Notes under the pieces: model-generated | Databases searched by the model: none | What the model was told of the DNA's origin: nothing | The model's input: only the letters and a program-made list of their open reading frames with translations | Position numbers and translations under genes: made by a program | Shown: positions 1-9,149 of the stretch, in pieces | Position numbering within the stretch: position 1 is the stretch's first letter | How the letters are laid out: each line of letters begins with the position of its first letter | Source of the DNA: Pseudomonas sp. WN033 | Lineage (GTDB): Bacteria > Pseudomonadota > Gammaproteobacteria > Pseudomonadales > Pseudomonadaceae | DNA: 64,000 nt | Reading direction: 5' to 3' | Assembly (NCBI GenBank): GCA_002287035.1 | Contig: NSKG01000004.1 | Location: 1-64,000 of the forward strand

Positions 1-3
1 CTA

Positions 4-20
4 GGCTTTGTACGAAAAGT
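4..20 (+). repeat. Left terminal inverted repeat of the IS
   Basis: Seventeen bases match the reverse complement of 897-913 with one mismatch. They are the presumed transposase binding and cleavage end, and are preceded by the TA target duplication. Confidence 0.9.
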
Positions 21-62
21 CGGTTTCGGTAAAATTGCCGTCATGTTTGGCTGGAGGCCCGC

Positions 63-431
63 ATGGCAAGGCGTTACGAACTCAACGATGCAGCATGGGA
101 ATTGATCTCGGATCTGGTTTCCCTCGAACAAAAAACGGGGCGGCCTCGCAGTGATGACCGGTTGATGCTCAACGGCATCCTCTGGGTTCTGTGCTCCGGG
201 GCCGCCTGGCGGGACATGCCCGAGCGGTTCGGTCCCTGGTCAACCGTGTACCAGCGGTTTCGAGACTGGCGCGATAACGGCATCTTTGACCGGGTGCTGG
301 AGCGTTTGCATATCAGGCTCAACCAGGATGGCCTGATCGATCTGGACACCTGGATGATTGACTCCACCGCTATCCGAGCAACCCGAGCCGCCTCTGGCGC
401 CGGGAAAAAAGGGGGCCCGACGAACCGGTAG
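63..431 (+). CDS. IS5-family transposase, N-terminal frame (OrfA)
   Basis: This frame encodes the N-terminal part of a DDE transposase. The start of the protein (122 aa) shows the family's N-terminal domain, with a Trp-rich segment around residues 40-60 and the first catalytic Asp in a WMIDST motif near residue 100. It ends shortly after an A6G5 run at 405-415. Sliding back one base there joins it to the second frame and restores the conserved Lys-Arg-Gly-Pro segment, so the working protein is probably a frameshift fusion of about 280 aa. OrfA alone may act as a DNA-binding regulator, as in related elements. Confidence 0.9.
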   Translation: MARRYELNDAAWELISDLVSLEQKTGRPRSDDRLMLNGILWVLCSGAAWRDMPERFGPWSTVYQRFRDWRDNGIFDRVLERLHIRLNQDGLIDLDTWMIDSTAIRATRAASGAGKKGGPTNR

Positions 432-439
432 ATCATGCA

Positions 440-916
440 TTGGGGCGCAGCCGAGGCGGGCTGAGCACCAAGATACACATGCTATGTGATGCCAATGGTG
501 TTCCCTTGAGCTTCCTGCTCTCGCCTGGTCAGGCCAGCGACATCACCCATGCCCGGCCTTTGCTTGAGCAAGCACGCCTGCCCGGCAAGCCGGGACGGCC
601 ACGCAAGCGTTGCCGCTGGCTGCTCGCCGATAAGGGCTATGACGCAGAGCACCTGCGCCAGTATTGTGATCGTTACCGAATGAAGCCGGTCATCCCGATG
701 CGCCAGATGGCTCGCAAACCCAAGCCAGGCCTGCTGAGGTTGTTTGGCCGTCCCAAGTACCGGCAGCGCAATATTATTGAGCGAATGTTTGGCTGGCTGA
801 AGGAGAATCGCCGAATTGGTACTCGGTACGACAAGCTGGCAAGAAGCTTTGAGGCCATGATTACACTGGCTTGTACGCTACGCTGTCTCCGTCGGTACTT
901 TTCGTACAAAACCTAA
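440..916 (+). CDS. IS5-family transposase, C-terminal catalytic frame (OrfB)
   Basis: This frame is in -1 relative to OrfA and holds the rest of the DDE domain: the second Asp in LLADKGYD and the Glu in an IIERMFGWLK context. The frame is open upstream from about 404, and the first possible start (TTG at 440) is poor, so expression by frameshifting at the A6G5 run is more likely than independent initiation. The stop codon TAA (914-916) is made of the TA target duplication plus one flanking base, so translation ends outside the element. Confidence 0.9.
   Translation: MGRSRGGLSTKIHMLCDANGVPLSFLLSPGQASDITHARPLLEQARLPGKPGRPRKRCRWLLADKGYDAEHLRQYCDRYRMKPVIPMRQMARKPKPGLLRLFGRPKYRQRNIIERMFGWLKENRRIGTRYDKLARSFEAMITLACTLRCLRRYFSYKT
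897..913 (-). repeat. Right terminal inverted repeat of the IS
   Basis: This is the inverted counterpart of 4-20. Its last three bases form the final sense codon (Thr) of the transposase. The stop codon lies in flanking DNA. Confidence 0.9.
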
Positions 917-939
917 TACCCTCCGCATTTCTGCATCCC

Positions 940-975
940 ATCATCGCGTGGGCCACAGGCCCGTGGCGATCCAGG
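940..975 (+). repeat. Degenerate REP-like hairpin (family D)
   Basis: A GGGCCACAGGCCCGTGG core resembles the better preserved copy near 8243. It sits between the IS and ribF. It is degenerate, with only one clear arm. Confidence 0.5.
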
Positions 976-1057
976 CATACCTGTTGCGTCGGTAGCGGTT
1001 GGAACCCGTAAGCCTGTATACTCCCGGGTTTCATTCATCTTCCACGCAACGAGCATT

Positions 1058-1984
1058 ATGGAACTGGTCCGCGGCCTACATAACCTGCGGCCCCGGCATC
1101 GGGGCTGTGTGGCAACCATCGGCAATTTCGACGGTGTGCACGCCGGGCATCAGACTATCCTTGAGCGCTTGCGTGCACACTCCGCGCACCTCGGGCTGCC
1201 GGGCTGCGTGGTGATCTTCGAGCCGCAGCCGCGCGAATTCTTTGCCCCCAAGGCAGCGCCGGCACGTATCAGCCGGCTGCGCGACAAACTTGAATTGCTC
1301 GAAGCCCAGGGTGTTGATCGGGTGTTGTGCCTGGCGTTCAACCGGCGGCTACGTGAACTCAGTGCCGAGCAGTTCGTCCAGCAGGTGCTGGTCGACGGGC
1401 TTGGGGTCCGGCACCTGGAGGTTGGTGACGACTTCCGTTTTGGCTGTGATCGCACTGGCGATTTCGCCTATTTGGAGCAAAGCGGCCAGCGCCACGGTTT
1501 TAGCGTGGAAGCGGCCAATACCATTATCGAGGGCGGCGAGCGGATCAGCAGTACCCGTATCCGCGAAGTGCTCGACAGCGGCGACTTTTCCCAGGCCGAG
1601 CGTCTGCTGGGTCGTCCATTCAGCATTACCGGCCGTGTTCTGCATGGTCAAAAGCTTGGCCGCCAGCTTGGCGCGCCGACCGCCAACATTCAGCTCAAGC
1701 GTCTGCGTGCGCCTCTCAATGGGGTGTACCGGGTCAGTACCGTGCTGGATGGGGTGTTGCTCAAAGGGGTGGCCAATATTGGCACCCGCCCTACGGTCGA
1801 GGGTGATGGCCGCCCGCATCTGGAAGTCCATCTGTTCGACTTCACCGGCGACCTGTACGGTCGCACCCTGACCGTGATGTTTCATGAAAAACTGCGCGAC
1901 GAACAACGGTTTGACTCGTTGGACGCATTGCAGGCGGCGATCAAGGCTGATTTTGCCGCAGCCAGGGCCCGATGGGGCTTGTAA
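1058..1984 (+). CDS. ribF: Bifunctional riboflavin kinase / FAD synthetase
   Basis: RibF converts riboflavin to FMN and then to FAD in the cytoplasm. At 308 aa it has the usual bacterial length. The N-terminal nucleotidyltransferase domain carries the GNFDGVHAGHQ signature near residues 22-32, and the ISSTRIR motif lies near residue 160. The C-terminal riboflavin kinase domain contains a GAPTANI motif near residue 205. It is the first of three closely spaced genes; ileS starts 22 bases after its stop. The ribF-ileS-lspA-fkpB-ispH order is the standard Pseudomonas arrangement. The IS immediately upstream may affect its natural promoter. Confidence 0.96.
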   Translation: MELVRGLHNLRPRHRGCVATIGNFDGVHAGHQTILERLRAHSAHLGLPGCVVIFEPQPREFFAPKAAPARISRLRDKLELLEAQGVDRVLCLAFNRRLRELSAEQFVQQVLVDGLGVRHLEVGDDFRFGCDRTGDFAYLEQSGQRHGFSVEAANTIIEGGERISSTRIREVLDSGDFSQAERLLGRPFSITGRVLHGQKLGRQLGAPTANIQLKRLRAPLNGVYRVSTVLDGVLLKGVANIGTRPTVEGDGRPHLEVHLFDFTGDLYGRTLTVMFHEKLRDEQRFDSLDALQAAIKADFAAARARWGL

Positions 1985-2006
1985 CCGATAAAGAGCCTGG
2001 ACCGAG

Positions 2007-4832
2007 ATGACCGACTACAAAGCGACACTGAATCTGCCCGCCACGGATTTTCCGATGAAGGCCGGCCTGCCGACCCGCGAGCCGGAAGCCCTCAAACGTC
2101 TCGATGGCCTGTACCAGCGTATTCGCGAGGTTAGCCAGGGCCGCCCGCAGTTCATCCTGCATGATGGCCCGCCCTACGCCAACGGCAGTATTCATATCGG
2201 TCATGCGGTCAACAAGATCCTCAAGGACATGATTGTCCGCTCCAAGACCCTGTCCGGGTTCGATGCCCCTTACGTGCCGGGCTGGGACTGTCACGGTCTG
2301 CCGATCGAACACAAGATCGAAACCCTGCATGGCAAACATCTGGAGCCCGGCAAGACCCGTGAGCTGAGCCGCGCCTATGCCGCCGAGCAAGTCGAGGGTC
2401 AGAAAGCCGATTTCATCCGCCTGGGTGTGCTGGGTGACTGGGACAATCCCTATCTGACCATGAATTACGCCAACGAAGCCGGCGAGATCCGCGCACTGGG
2501 CAAGATGGTCGAGCAGGGCTTTGTGTTCAAGGGGCTGAAGCCGGTTAACTGGTGCTTTGACTGTGGCTCGGCGCTGGCCGAGGCCGAGGTCGAATACCAG
2601 GACAAAAAGTCTGACGCTATCGACGTGGCCTTCGCCATCGAAGATGCCGACAAGCTGGCTGCGGCCTTTGGTCTGGATGCCCTGCCCAAGCCAGCGGCGA
2701 TCGTGATCTGGACCACCACGCCCTGGACCATTCCGGCCAACCAGGCACTGAACGTACACCCTGAATTCAACTATGCGCTGGTCGATACCGGCGAGCGCTT
2801 GCTGGTACTGGCCGAGGATCTGGTCGAGGCCTGCCTTGAGCGCTATGGCTTGCAAGGTCAGGTGCTTGGCACCTGTGCCGGAGCGGCGCTGGATCTGATC
2901 CGCTTCCGCCACCCGCTGTACGAGCGGCTGTCACCTGTCTATCTGGCCGATTATGTCGAACTGGGCGCTGGTACTGGCGTGGTGCACTCGGCCCCGGCCT
3001 ACGGTGAAGACGACTTCCGTACCTGCAAGCAGCACGGCATGAGCAATGACGACATTCTCACACCGGTGCAGAGCAACGGCGTCTACGCCAGTGACCTGCC
3101 GTTCTTTGGTGGCCAGTTCATCTGGAAGGCCAACCCCAGCATCGTTGCCAAGCTGGAAGAACTCGGTGCTTTGCTCAAGCACGAGACCATCACCCACAGC
3201 TACATGCACTGCTGGCGGCATAAAACTCCGCTGATCTACCGGGCCACTGCTCAGTGGTTTGTCGGCATGGATGTCGAGGTCGGCAATGGTGAAACCCTGC
3301 GCCAGCGCGCGCTCAAGGCTATCGAGCAGACCAAGTTCGTGCCCGAATGGGGCAAGCAGCGCCTGCACAACATGATTGCCGGTCGCCCGGACTGGTGTAT
3401 CTCGCGCCAGCGCAACTGGGGCGTACCGATCCCATTCTTCCTGCATAAGGAAACCGGTGAGCTGCACCCGCGCACCGTCGAGCTGATCGAGCAGGTGGCG
3501 CAGCGGGTCGAGCAGGGCGGTATCGATGCCTGGTTCAACCTGGATGCAGTCGAGCTGCTGGGTGACGAAGCGGCCCAGTACGACAAGATCAGCGACACCC
3601 TGGATGTCTGGTTCGACTCCGGCACCACCCACTGGCACGTGATGCGCGGCTCGCACCCGATGGGGCATGAGCAGGGCCCGCGCGCCGACCTGTATCTGGA
3701 AGGCTCGGACCAGCATCGCGGTTGGTTCCATTCCTCCTTGCTGACCGGCTGTGCGATTGACGGCAACGCACCCTATCGCGGGCTGCTGACCCACGGTTTC
3801 ACCGTTGACGAAAACGGCCGCAAGATGTCCAAGTCGCTGGGCAATACCATTGCCCCGCAGAAGGTCAACGATACCCTGGGTGCCGACATTCTGCGGCTGT
3901 GGGTCTCGTCAACCGACTATTCGGCTGAAATGGCGGTGTCCGAGCAGATCCTTCAGCGCAGCGCCGACGCCTACCGACGGATCCGCAATACCGCGCGGTT
4001 CCTGCTGTCGAACCTCAACGGCTTCGATCCGGCCCGCGACCTGCTGGCTCCCGAGCAGATGCTCGATCTGGATCGCTGGGCGGTCGATTACAGCCTGCGC
4101 CTGCAGCAGGAGATTGTTGAAGCCTACGACAGCTACAAGTTCTGGAACGTCTATCAGAAAGTGCACAACTTCTGCGTGCAGGAGCTGGGCGGTTTCTACC
4201 TCGACATCATCAAGGATCGTCAGTACACCACCCAGACCGACAGCGTAGCGCGTCGCTCCTGCCAGAGCGCCATGTACCATATCGCCGAAGCTCTGGTGCG
4301 CTGGATCGCGCCGATTCTGGCGTTCACGGCCGAGGAAATCTGGCAATACCTGCCGGGCGAGCGCAATGAGTCAGTGATGCTTAACACCTGGTATCAGGGG
4401 CTGACTGCCTTGCCGGCTGATGCCGAACTGGGTCGGACGTTTTGGGACCAAGTGATCGAAGTCAAGGCAGCGGTCAACAAAGAGCTGGAAAATCAGCGCA
4501 ACGCCAAGGTTATCGGCGGTAACCTGCAGGCCGAAGTGACTCTGTACGCCGAGCCCGCACTGGCCGCGACCCTGGCCAAGCTGGGCGATGAGCTGCGGTT
4601 TGTGCTGATCACCTCCTACGCCAGCGTGGCTGATCTGGCCGAGGCCGGCAGCGATGCGGTAGAGACAGAGCTGGCCGGGCTCAAGCTCAAGGTGGTCAAG
4701 AGCGGGCACGGCAAGTGTGTGCGCTGCTGGCACTTCCGTGAGGATGTCGGCCAGCATGCTGGTCATGAGGAAGTCTGTGGCCGCTGTGTCGAGAATATCG
4801 ACGGCGCGGGCGAGGTGCGTCAGCATGCCTGA
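2007..4832 (+). CDS. ileS: Isoleucyl-tRNA synthetase
   Basis: IleS charges tRNA-Ile and edits misactivated valine. The 941-aa protein has the class I HIGH motif (SIHIGH, near residue 60), the KMSKS loop starting at residue 606, and a C-terminal zinc-binding region with paired cysteines (CVRC and CGRC) near residues 910-930. The editing domain ([10 protein letters not shown]) lies near residue 237. The ATG at 2007 follows a weak GAG-type ribosome site. Its last codons overlap the start of lspA by 8 bases, suggesting translational coupling. Confidence 0.97.
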   Translation: MTDYKATLNLPATDFPMKAGLPTREPEALKRLDGLYQRIREVSQGRPQFILHDGPPYANGSIHIGHAVNKILKDMIVRSKTLSGFDAPYVPGWDCHGLPIEHKIETLHGKHLEPGKTRELSRAYAAEQVEGQKADFIRLGVLGDWDNPYLTMNYANEAGEIRALGKMVEQGFVFKGLKPVNWCFDCGSALAEAEVEYQDKKSDAIDVAFAIEDADKLAAAFGLDALPKPAAIVIWTTTPWTIPANQALNVHPEFNYALVDTGERLLVLAEDLVEACLERYGLQGQVLGTCAGAALDLIRFRHPLYERLSPVYLADYVELGAGTGVVHSAPAYGEDDFRTCKQHGMSNDDILTPVQSNGVYASDLPFFGGQFIWKANPSIVAKLEELGALLKHETITHSYMHCWRHKTPLIYRATAQWFVGMDVEVGNGETLRQRALKAIEQTKFVPEWGKQRLHNMIAGRPDWCISRQRNWGVPIPFFLHKETGELHPRTVELIEQVAQRVEQGGIDAWFNLDAVELLGDEAAQYDKISDTLDVWFDSGTTHWHVMRGSHPMGHEQGPRADLYLEGSDQHRGWFHSSLLTGCAIDGNAPYRGLLTHGFTVDENGRKMSKSLGNTIAPQKVNDTLGADILRLWVSSTDYSAEMAVSEQILQRSADAYRRIRNTARFLLSNLNGFDPARDLLAPEQMLDLDRWAVDYSLRLQQEIVEAYDSYKFWNVYQKVHNFCVQELGGFYLDIIKDRQYTTQTDSVARRSCQSAMYHIAEALVRWIAPILAFTAEEIWQYLPGERNESVMLNTWYQGLTALPADAELGRTFWDQVIEVKAAVNKELENQRNAKVIGGNLQAEVTLYAEPALAATLAKLGDELRFVLITSYASVADLAEAGSDAVETELAGLKLKVVKSGHGKCVRCWHFREDVGQHAGHEEVCGRCVENIDGAGEVRQHA

Positions 4833-5319
4833 TACCCGGCGTGGCAGCTTGCTGTGGCTGTGGTTGTCGGCGCTAGTGATCGTTCTGGACCTGTCGACCA
4901 AATGGCTGGCTGACAGCACGTTGCAGATGTACCAGCAGGTGCCGGTAATTCCGGGGTTGTTCAGTTTTACTCTGGCCTACAACCCGGGCGCCGCATTCAG
5001 CTTCCTGGCCGACTCTGGCGGTTGGCAGCGCTGGTTCTTCATCGCCGTAGCGGTGGGCGTCAGCGTGCTGCTGGTGATCTGGCTGGCCCGGCTGGCCCGG
5101 GAAAAATGGCTGGAGGCCATGGCGCTGGCGTTGATCCTGGGCGGCGCGCTGGGCAACCTGTATGACCGCGTAGTGCATGGGCATGTGGTGGACTTTATTC
5201 TGGTGCACTGGCAGCAGAGCTGGTTCTTTCCGGCCTTCAACATTGCCGACAGTGCAATTACCATCGGCGCGGTGCTGTTGATCGCCGACATGTTCTGGCC
5301 ACGCAAGAAAACATCTTAA
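4825..5319 (+). CDS. lspA: Lipoprotein signal peptidase (signal peptidase II)
   Basis: LspA is an inner-membrane aspartyl protease that removes signal peptides from lipidated prolipoproteins. The ATG at 4825 gives 164 aa, the family's usual size; the frame is open further upstream, but only inside ileS. Four hydrophobic segments are visible. Family motifs include DLSTKW (residues 20-25), [10 protein letters not shown] (50s), the catalytic Asp in [10 protein letters not shown] (about 114), and the second Asp in FNIADSAI (about 143). It overlaps the ileS stop, as in Pseudomonas. Confidence 0.96.
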   Translation: MPDTRRGSLLWLWLSALVIVLDLSTKWLADSTLQMYQQVPVIPGLFSFTLAYNPGAAFSFLADSGGWQRWFFIAVAVGVSVLLVIWLARLAREKWLEAMALALILGGALGNLYDRVVHGHVVDFILVHWQQSWFFPAFNIADSAITIGAVLLIADMFWPRKKTS

Positions 5320-5322
5320 ACC

Positions 5323-5400
5323 TGGTAGGAGCGGCCCGCGGCCGCGAAAGCGTCATCATCGCCCGCCGCTCCGCTTCGCGCCTGCAAGGCGCTCCTGCCG
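5323..5400 (+). repeat. REP pair, family B (GTAGGAGCG type)
   Basis: Two GC-rich hairpins in inverted orientation each begin or end with a GTAG- or CTAC-like tetranucleotide: GGTAGGAGCGG near 5323 and GGCGCTCCTGCC near 5390. They fill the lspA-fkpB gap. Confidence 0.8.
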
Positions 5401-5436
5401 GGGTGTCAGCAAACGAATACATTTTGAGTTCCGTAC

Positions 5437-5868
5437 ATGACCGACATCCGCATCACTCACGACAGCCAGGTTACTCTGCATTTCACCCTGAAACTGCCCG
5501 GCGGAGAGGTGGTTGATACTACCGTTGGCAAGAAACCGGCTACCTTCAAGATCGGTGACGGCAGTCTGCTGCCAGGCTTCGAGCAAAGCCTGTTCGGACT
5601 CAAGGCCGGCGATCAGCGCAGCTTCGAGATCGAGCCTGAGCGTGGTTTTGGTCAGGGTAACCCGCAAAATATCCAGACCATGCCACGGGATGGTTTCAAG
5701 GACATGGAGCCTGAGCCGGGCCTGATGATCATATTCCAGGACGCTGCCGGCGGTGAAATGCCCGGCGTGGTCAAGAGCGTCAGCGACACTGTGGTTGAAA
5801 TCGACTTCAATCACCCGCTGGCCGGCAAGGTAGTGACCTTCGAAGTAGAGATTCTCGAAGTCGCTTGA
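5437..5868 (+). CDS. fkpB: FKBP-type peptidyl-prolyl cis-trans isomerase (SlpA-like)
   Basis: This is a cytoplasmic proline isomerase and chaperone of the SlyD/SlpA group. The 143-aa protein has an FKBP fold split by an insert-in-flap domain. It begins with a beta strand containing VTLHFTLKL, followed by VVDTT near residue 27 and LLPGFEQSLFGLKAGD at 46-61. Unlike SlyD, it lacks a His-rich metal-binding tail. Its place between lspA and ispH is conserved in Pseudomonas and supports the FkpB assignment. Confidence 0.93.
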   Translation: MTDIRITHDSQVTLHFTLKLPGGEVVDTTVGKKPATFKIGDGSLLPGFEQSLFGLKAGDQRSFEIEPERGFGQGNPQNIQTMPRDGFKDMEPEPGLMIIFQDAAGGEMPGVVKSVSDTVVEIDFNHPLAGKVVTFEVEILEVA

Positions 5869-5901
5869 GCGCGTAACCGCGGATCACAGTTCAAGGGTTT
5901 T

Positions 5902-5979
5902 CCTGGGAGCCTGGAGCATCTGCTCCAGGTCGGGGATGCAGCGGGCTTCGTAGCGGGAGTAGATGCTCCCGCCTCCCAG
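5902..5979 (+). repeat. BIME, family A (GGAG + hairpin pair)
   Basis: Two inverted REP units are present: GGAGCCTGGAGCATCTGCTC on the left and the GCGGGAG...CTCCCGCCTCCC arm on the right. The left hairpin is almost perfect; the right arm has a mismatch. The same unit recurs at about 13.15, 14.1-14.4, 30.4 and 35.6 kb, and in variant form in the TA region. Confidence 0.85.
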
Positions 5980-6071
5980 CAAGCGTTACGCGGCAGCTTG
6001 TGCTGGAAAACCCACGCCCCAACCCTGATATAATCCTCAGACCCTTCACACGTTTCAGTCCTGAGGCCCCC

Positions 6072-7019
6072 ATGCAGATCAAACTGGCCAATCCCCGTGG
6101 CTTTTGTGCCGGTGTCGACCGTGCCATCGAGATCGTCAATCGCGCCCTGGAAGTCTTCGGCCCACCGATCTATGTGCGTCATGAAGTGGTGCATAACAAA
6201 TTCGTGGTTGAGGACCTGCGCAGCCGTGGTGCTGTATTCGTCGAGGAAGTCGATCAGGTGCCGGATGATGTGATCGTCATCTTCAGCGCCCACGGCGTGT
6301 CCCAGGCTGTGCGCAAGCAGGCGGCTGACCGCGGCCTCAAGGTGTTTGATGCCACCTGCCCACTGGTGACCAAGGTGCATATGGAGGTTGCCCGCTACAG
6401 CCGCGATGGTCGTGAGTGCATTCTCATCGGTCATGCCGGGCACCCTGAAGTCGAGGGTACCATGGGGCAGTACGACGCCAGCAATGGCGGCGCGATCTAT
6501 CTGGTCGAGGATGAAGAAGATGTTGCCAATCTGCAGGTGCGTGACCCGCAGCGCTTGGCCTTTGTGACCCAGACCACCCTGTCGATGGATGATACCGCCC
6601 GGGTGATCGATGCCCTGCGCGTGCGCTTCCCGGCCATTGATGGGCCGCGCAAGGACGATATCTGCTACGCCACCCAGAACCGTCAGGATGCGGTCAAGCA
6701 ACTGGCGGCTGAATGCGAACTGGTTCTGGTGGTCGGCAGCCCCAACAGCTCCAACTCCAACCGCCTGCGCGAACTGTCCGAGCGTATGGGTACGCCGGCT
6801 TATCTGATCGATGGCGCCGATGAAATTCAGCGTGACTGGCTTGAGGGCGTCAACAACGTTGGTGTCACTGCCGGGGCTTCAGCGCCGGATGTGCTGGTGC
6901 GTGAAGTCATCGCCCGTTTGCATGAATGGGGAGCCAGCGGTGCCGAAGAGCTGGCCGGGCGGGAAGAAAACATCGTATTCAGCATGCCCAAGGAATTGCG
7001 GGTCGTGCAGGTGGGGTGA
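6072..7019 (+). CDS. ispH: 4-hydroxy-3-methylbut-2-enyl diphosphate reductase
   Basis: IspH is the last enzyme of the MEP isoprenoid pathway, making IPP and DMAPP with a [4Fe-4S] cluster. The ATG at 6072 gives 315 aa starting [14 protein letters not shown]; the open frame extends upstream but lacks conservation. The three cluster cysteines are visible: Cys in GFCAGVDRA (residue 12), Cys in [11 protein letters not shown] (about 96) and Cys in [10 protein letters not shown] (about 197). HGVS and the Ser-Asn segment NSSNSNRL near 225 bind substrate. A promoter may lie in the 200-base upstream gap, which also holds a BIME. Confidence 0.96.
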   Translation: MQIKLANPRGFCAGVDRAIEIVNRALEVFGPPIYVRHEVVHNKFVVEDLRSRGAVFVEEVDQVPDDVIVIFSAHGVSQAVRKQAADRGLKVFDATCPLVTKVHMEVARYSRDGRECILIGHAGHPEVEGTMGQYDASNGGAIYLVEDEEDVANLQVRDPQRLAFVTQTTLSMDDTARVIDALRVRFPAIDGPRKDDICYATQNRQDAVKQLAAECELVLVVGSPNSSNSNRLRELSERMGTPAYLIDGADEIQRDWLEGVNNVGVTAGASAPDVLVREVIARLHEWGASGAEELAGREENIVFSMPKELRVVQVG

Positions 7020-7036
7020 TTTGCTTTGTGCTTGGG

Positions 7037-7224
7037 CTGGGAGCGTCGTCGGAATGCCGCTCAGCCCTGCGATTACATGGAGATGGGCGCAAGTCCTGGG
7101 GGGCGTCGCGCGCCCGCGATGCTGAAACTGTCTGATTGCACGATGGTGCAGGATAGCTCTGTGCCGCGCCGGCGCGCGACACTCCCAGGGGATTACTCGG
7201 AGTTTTGTGCCTGGTTTGGGGAGC
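7037..7224 (+). repeat. REP array, family C (RAYT-linked type)
   Basis: Hairpins of the form CTGGGAGCGTCG... and GGCGCGCGACACTCCCAGG lie in inverted orientation. They are the same family as the arrays flanking the RAYT gene near 39 kb. The right end runs into the last codons of the Nudix-ThiE gene. Confidence 0.8.
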
Positions 7225-8215
7225 ACCACAACCCCCGAATCCCGGCGATCCCCTGTGCGCCGGCATCAAAGGCCTCAGATAGCCGCTCTGGACTCATCCC
7301 GCCCAACAGATAGACAGGTTTGTTGATACTGCCAATCAGCGCCTGAGCAGCCTCCCAGCCCAGTCCAGCAGCGTCAGGATGGCTGGGCGTTGGCAGTACC
7401 GGCGACAGCGTGACAAAATCCACCCCCAGTTTTTCCGCCAGTAACAATTCCTCGGCATTGTGGCAGGACGCAGCCAGCCAGCTACCCCTGCTTCGCGCCT
7501 GCAAGGCGCTCCTACCTAAGGACGCAGGCTCATCTGGGTATGAGCGGCCTGCGGCCGCGAATCCGTCATTGACGCTCAACTCACGCAACTGCCGAGCGGT
7601 CAGGTGCCAGCCAACGCCTGGATACTCTGGAGGCTCGTTACCCTTTAACAGCCAGTCGAACTGCCCCCCAAACCGAGCCAGCACCCGCTCGGCCAGGGCT
7701 TGATATTCTCGCTCCGCAAGCAGGGTCTGGCGCAGTTGCACCAGCCTGATCCCGCTCTCATACGCCCGCTCCAACCCGGCAAACAGCACGCCTTCGTCAG
7801 CCACATCAGGGGTAATCAGATAACGTTCGGGCAACTGGGCAGCCTGCACGATAGGAGCATTGGCGGCTGGAAAGCTGTATTTGCCCAGCTCCGAAGGCGC
7901 AACCCAGCACACCGGCTGACCCTCGGCGCCATGGGCTTCACCGTTGAACCCGGTCACCAGCCACACATCAAGTCGTACCGACTTGTCAGGGTAGTCGTGA
8001 CGAATATCGATCAGCGGGCGGGCCTGAGTCACACTGATACCAAGCTCTTCCAGCAGCTCCCGGCACAACCCGGTAGCGCGATCTTCGCCAGCCTCCAGCT
8101 TGCCGCCAGGAAACTCCCATAAACCACCCTGATGAGCATCGTCCGGGCGTTTGGCGATAAGGATCTGCCCTGCCGCATTGCGGATTACGGCGGCCATTAC
8201 GTGGATTCGTTTCAC
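7193..8215 (-). CDS. Nudix hydrolase fused to ThiE-like domain, with REP insert
   Basis: The fusion is common in pseudomonads. The N-terminal MutT-like Nudix domain presumably removes oxidised nucleotides; its Nudix box spans residues 38-60 (GGKLEAGE...RELLEELG). The C-terminal half (from about 130) resembles thiamine-phosphate synthase, with WLAASCHN at 246-253, VDFVTLSPVLPTPSHP at 265-280 and GGMSPE near 305. The start is GTG at 8215. Two oddities are visible. Residues about 218-242 are encoded by a REP pair kept in frame, where relatives pass directly from the HLT segment to WLAASCH. The last ten residues come from a second repeat. Whether the ThiE half still folds is unknown. Confidence 0.88.
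   Translation of the reverse strand: MKRIHVMAAVIRNAAGQILIAKRPDDAHQGGLWEFPGGKLEAGEDRATGLCRELLEELGISVTQARPLIDIRHDYPDKSVRLDVWLVTGFNGEAHGAEGQPVCWVAPSELGKYSFPAANAPIVQAAQLPERYLITPDVADEGVLFAGLERAYESGIRLVQLRQTLLAEREYQALAERVLARFGGQFDWLLKGNEPPEYPGVGWHLTARQLRELSVNDGFAAAGRSYPDEPASLGRSALQARSRGSWLAASCHNAEELLLAEKLGVDFVTLSPVLPTPSHPDAAGLGWEAAQALIGSINKPVYLLGGMSPERLSEAFDAGAQGIAGIRGLWCSPNQAQNSE
7492..7563 (-). repeat. REP pair (family B) inside a coding sequence
   Basis: TTCGCGCCTGCAAGGCGCTC at 7492 and GAGCGGCCTGCGGCCGCGAA near 7543 are two inverted family B hairpins. The distance between outer ends is 72 bases, or 24 codons, so the Nudix-ThiE frame is maintained. Confidence 0.85.
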
Positions 8216-8242
8216 TGGAAGGCCTTAGGAATGGTTGTATCT

Positions 8243-8331
8243 GTCATTGCGAGGGCCACAGGCCCGTGGCAATCCATAGGCGGGTATCCAAGCGCGCTGG
8301 ATTGCCACGGTGCTTTGCACCTCGCAATGAC
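8243..8331 (+). repeat. Inverted repeat, family D
   Basis: GTCATTGCGAGGGCCACAGG at the left and CACCTCGCAATGAC at the right form the ends of a long stem, with internal GTGGCAATCC / GGATTGCCAC arms. It lies between the Nudix-ThiE gene start and the yacG stop. Confidence 0.8.
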
Positions 8332-8351
8332 GCAGAGTGGAGTGCGGCTTT

Positions 8352-8543
8352 CTAACGCTCGGGCAAGTCTTCGGAAAACACATCATGTTCATCGTCGTCC
8401 TTGCCGGTGATGACGTGTTCCTCCGCAGCCCAGGCGCCGAGATCGATTAGGCGGCAGCGGGCCGAACAGAACGGTCGGTCAGGGAAATTGTCGTCCCAGG
8501 TAACGGGCGCCTTGCAGGTTGGGCACTCGACGGTCAGGGTCAT
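8352..8543 (-). CDS. yacG: DNA gyrase inhibitor / zinc-binding protein YacG
   Basis: YacG is a small zinc protein that in E. coli binds GyrB and blocks DNA binding by gyrase. At 63 aa the length is typical. The four zinc ligands are CPTC (residues 8-11) and CSARC (27-31). The acidic C-terminal tail is also typical. Its ATG overlaps the coaE stop (ATGA), so it is the last gene of the pilB-pilC-pilD-coaE-yacG operon, the same order as in Pseudomonas. Confidence 0.95.
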   Translation of the reverse strand: MTLTVECPTCKAPVTWDDNFPDRPFCSARCRLIDLGAWAAEEHVITGKDDDEHDVFSEDLPER

Positions 8544-9145
8544 GCGTGGGCTCCTTGGGTCAGTGCCAGATAACGTTGGTGCAGGGCATCGACCTGAGCA
8601 TGCAGCGCCGCCAGATCACGGTCGTTGCTGATCACATCGTGGGCGTGGCGCAGGCGTTCCTCACGCTGAGCCTGAGCCTGCATGATGGCGCGAACCTGAG
8701 TCTCAGGTACCTGATCACGCTGGGCAGTCCGGGCGATTTGCATGGCTTCCGGCACATCGACGACCAGAATGCGCTGGGTCATCTGGTGTTGACCAGACTC
8801 TACCAGTAAAGGGGAAACCAGCAGGGCGTAGGGCGAGTCTGCCCGGCTAAGGTCAGCGGTGATCTCTTCGCGAATCAGCGGGTGCAGCAAGGCCTCCAGC
8901 CAGCGCCGCTCGGCTGGCTCGGCGAACACTTTCTCCCTCAGTGCCGCACGGTTAAGCTCGCCGCTGTCGAGCAGAATCGCTTCGCCAAAGCGGTCGACAA
9001 TCTGCCCCAGCGCCGGCCGTCCAGGCTCGACCACTACGCGAGATTTGAGATCGGCATCCACCACATGGATGCCATGAGCTTGGGCAAAGCGATCAGCGGC
9101 GGCACTCTTGCCGCTGCCAATGCCGCCGGTCAGGCCAATAATCAT
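8540..9145 (-). CDS. coaE: Dephospho-CoA kinase
   Basis: CoaE phosphorylates dephospho-CoA in the last step of coenzyme A synthesis. Choosing the ATG at 9145 gives 201 aa starting [14 protein letters not shown], where the P-loop sits at residues 7-14; the frame extends 11 codons upstream into pilD's end. DADLKSR near 31 and the lid-region HPLIRE near 103 fit the family. It follows pilD by 4 bases and overlaps yacG. Confidence 0.96.
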   Translation of the reverse strand: MIIGLTGGIGSGKSAAADRFAQAHGIHVVDADLKSRVVVEPGRPALGQIVDRFGEAILLDSGELNRAALREKVFAEPAERRWLEALLHPLIREEITADLSRADSPYALLVSPLLVESGQHQMTQRILVVDVPEAMQIARTAQRDQVPETQVRAIMQAQAQREERLRHAHDVISNDRDLAALHAQVDALHQRYLALTQGAHA

Positions 9146-9149
9146 GCAA

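Larger units (their letters stand above)
4..913 (+). mobile_element. IS5-family (IS427-like) insertion sequence, complete
   Basis: The element is 910 bp with 17-bp terminal inverted repeats (4-20 and 897-913, one mismatch, beginning GGCTTTGTACG / GGTTTTGTACG). A TA dinucleotide flanks each end (2-3 and 914-915), consistent with the TA/TNA duplication typical of the IS427 group. It carries two overlapping reading frames that together encode one DDE transposase, which is also the group's usual plan. It appears intact and lies directly upstream of ribF, so whatever gene or promoter normally precedes ribF is outside the window or has been displaced. Confidence 0.93.
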
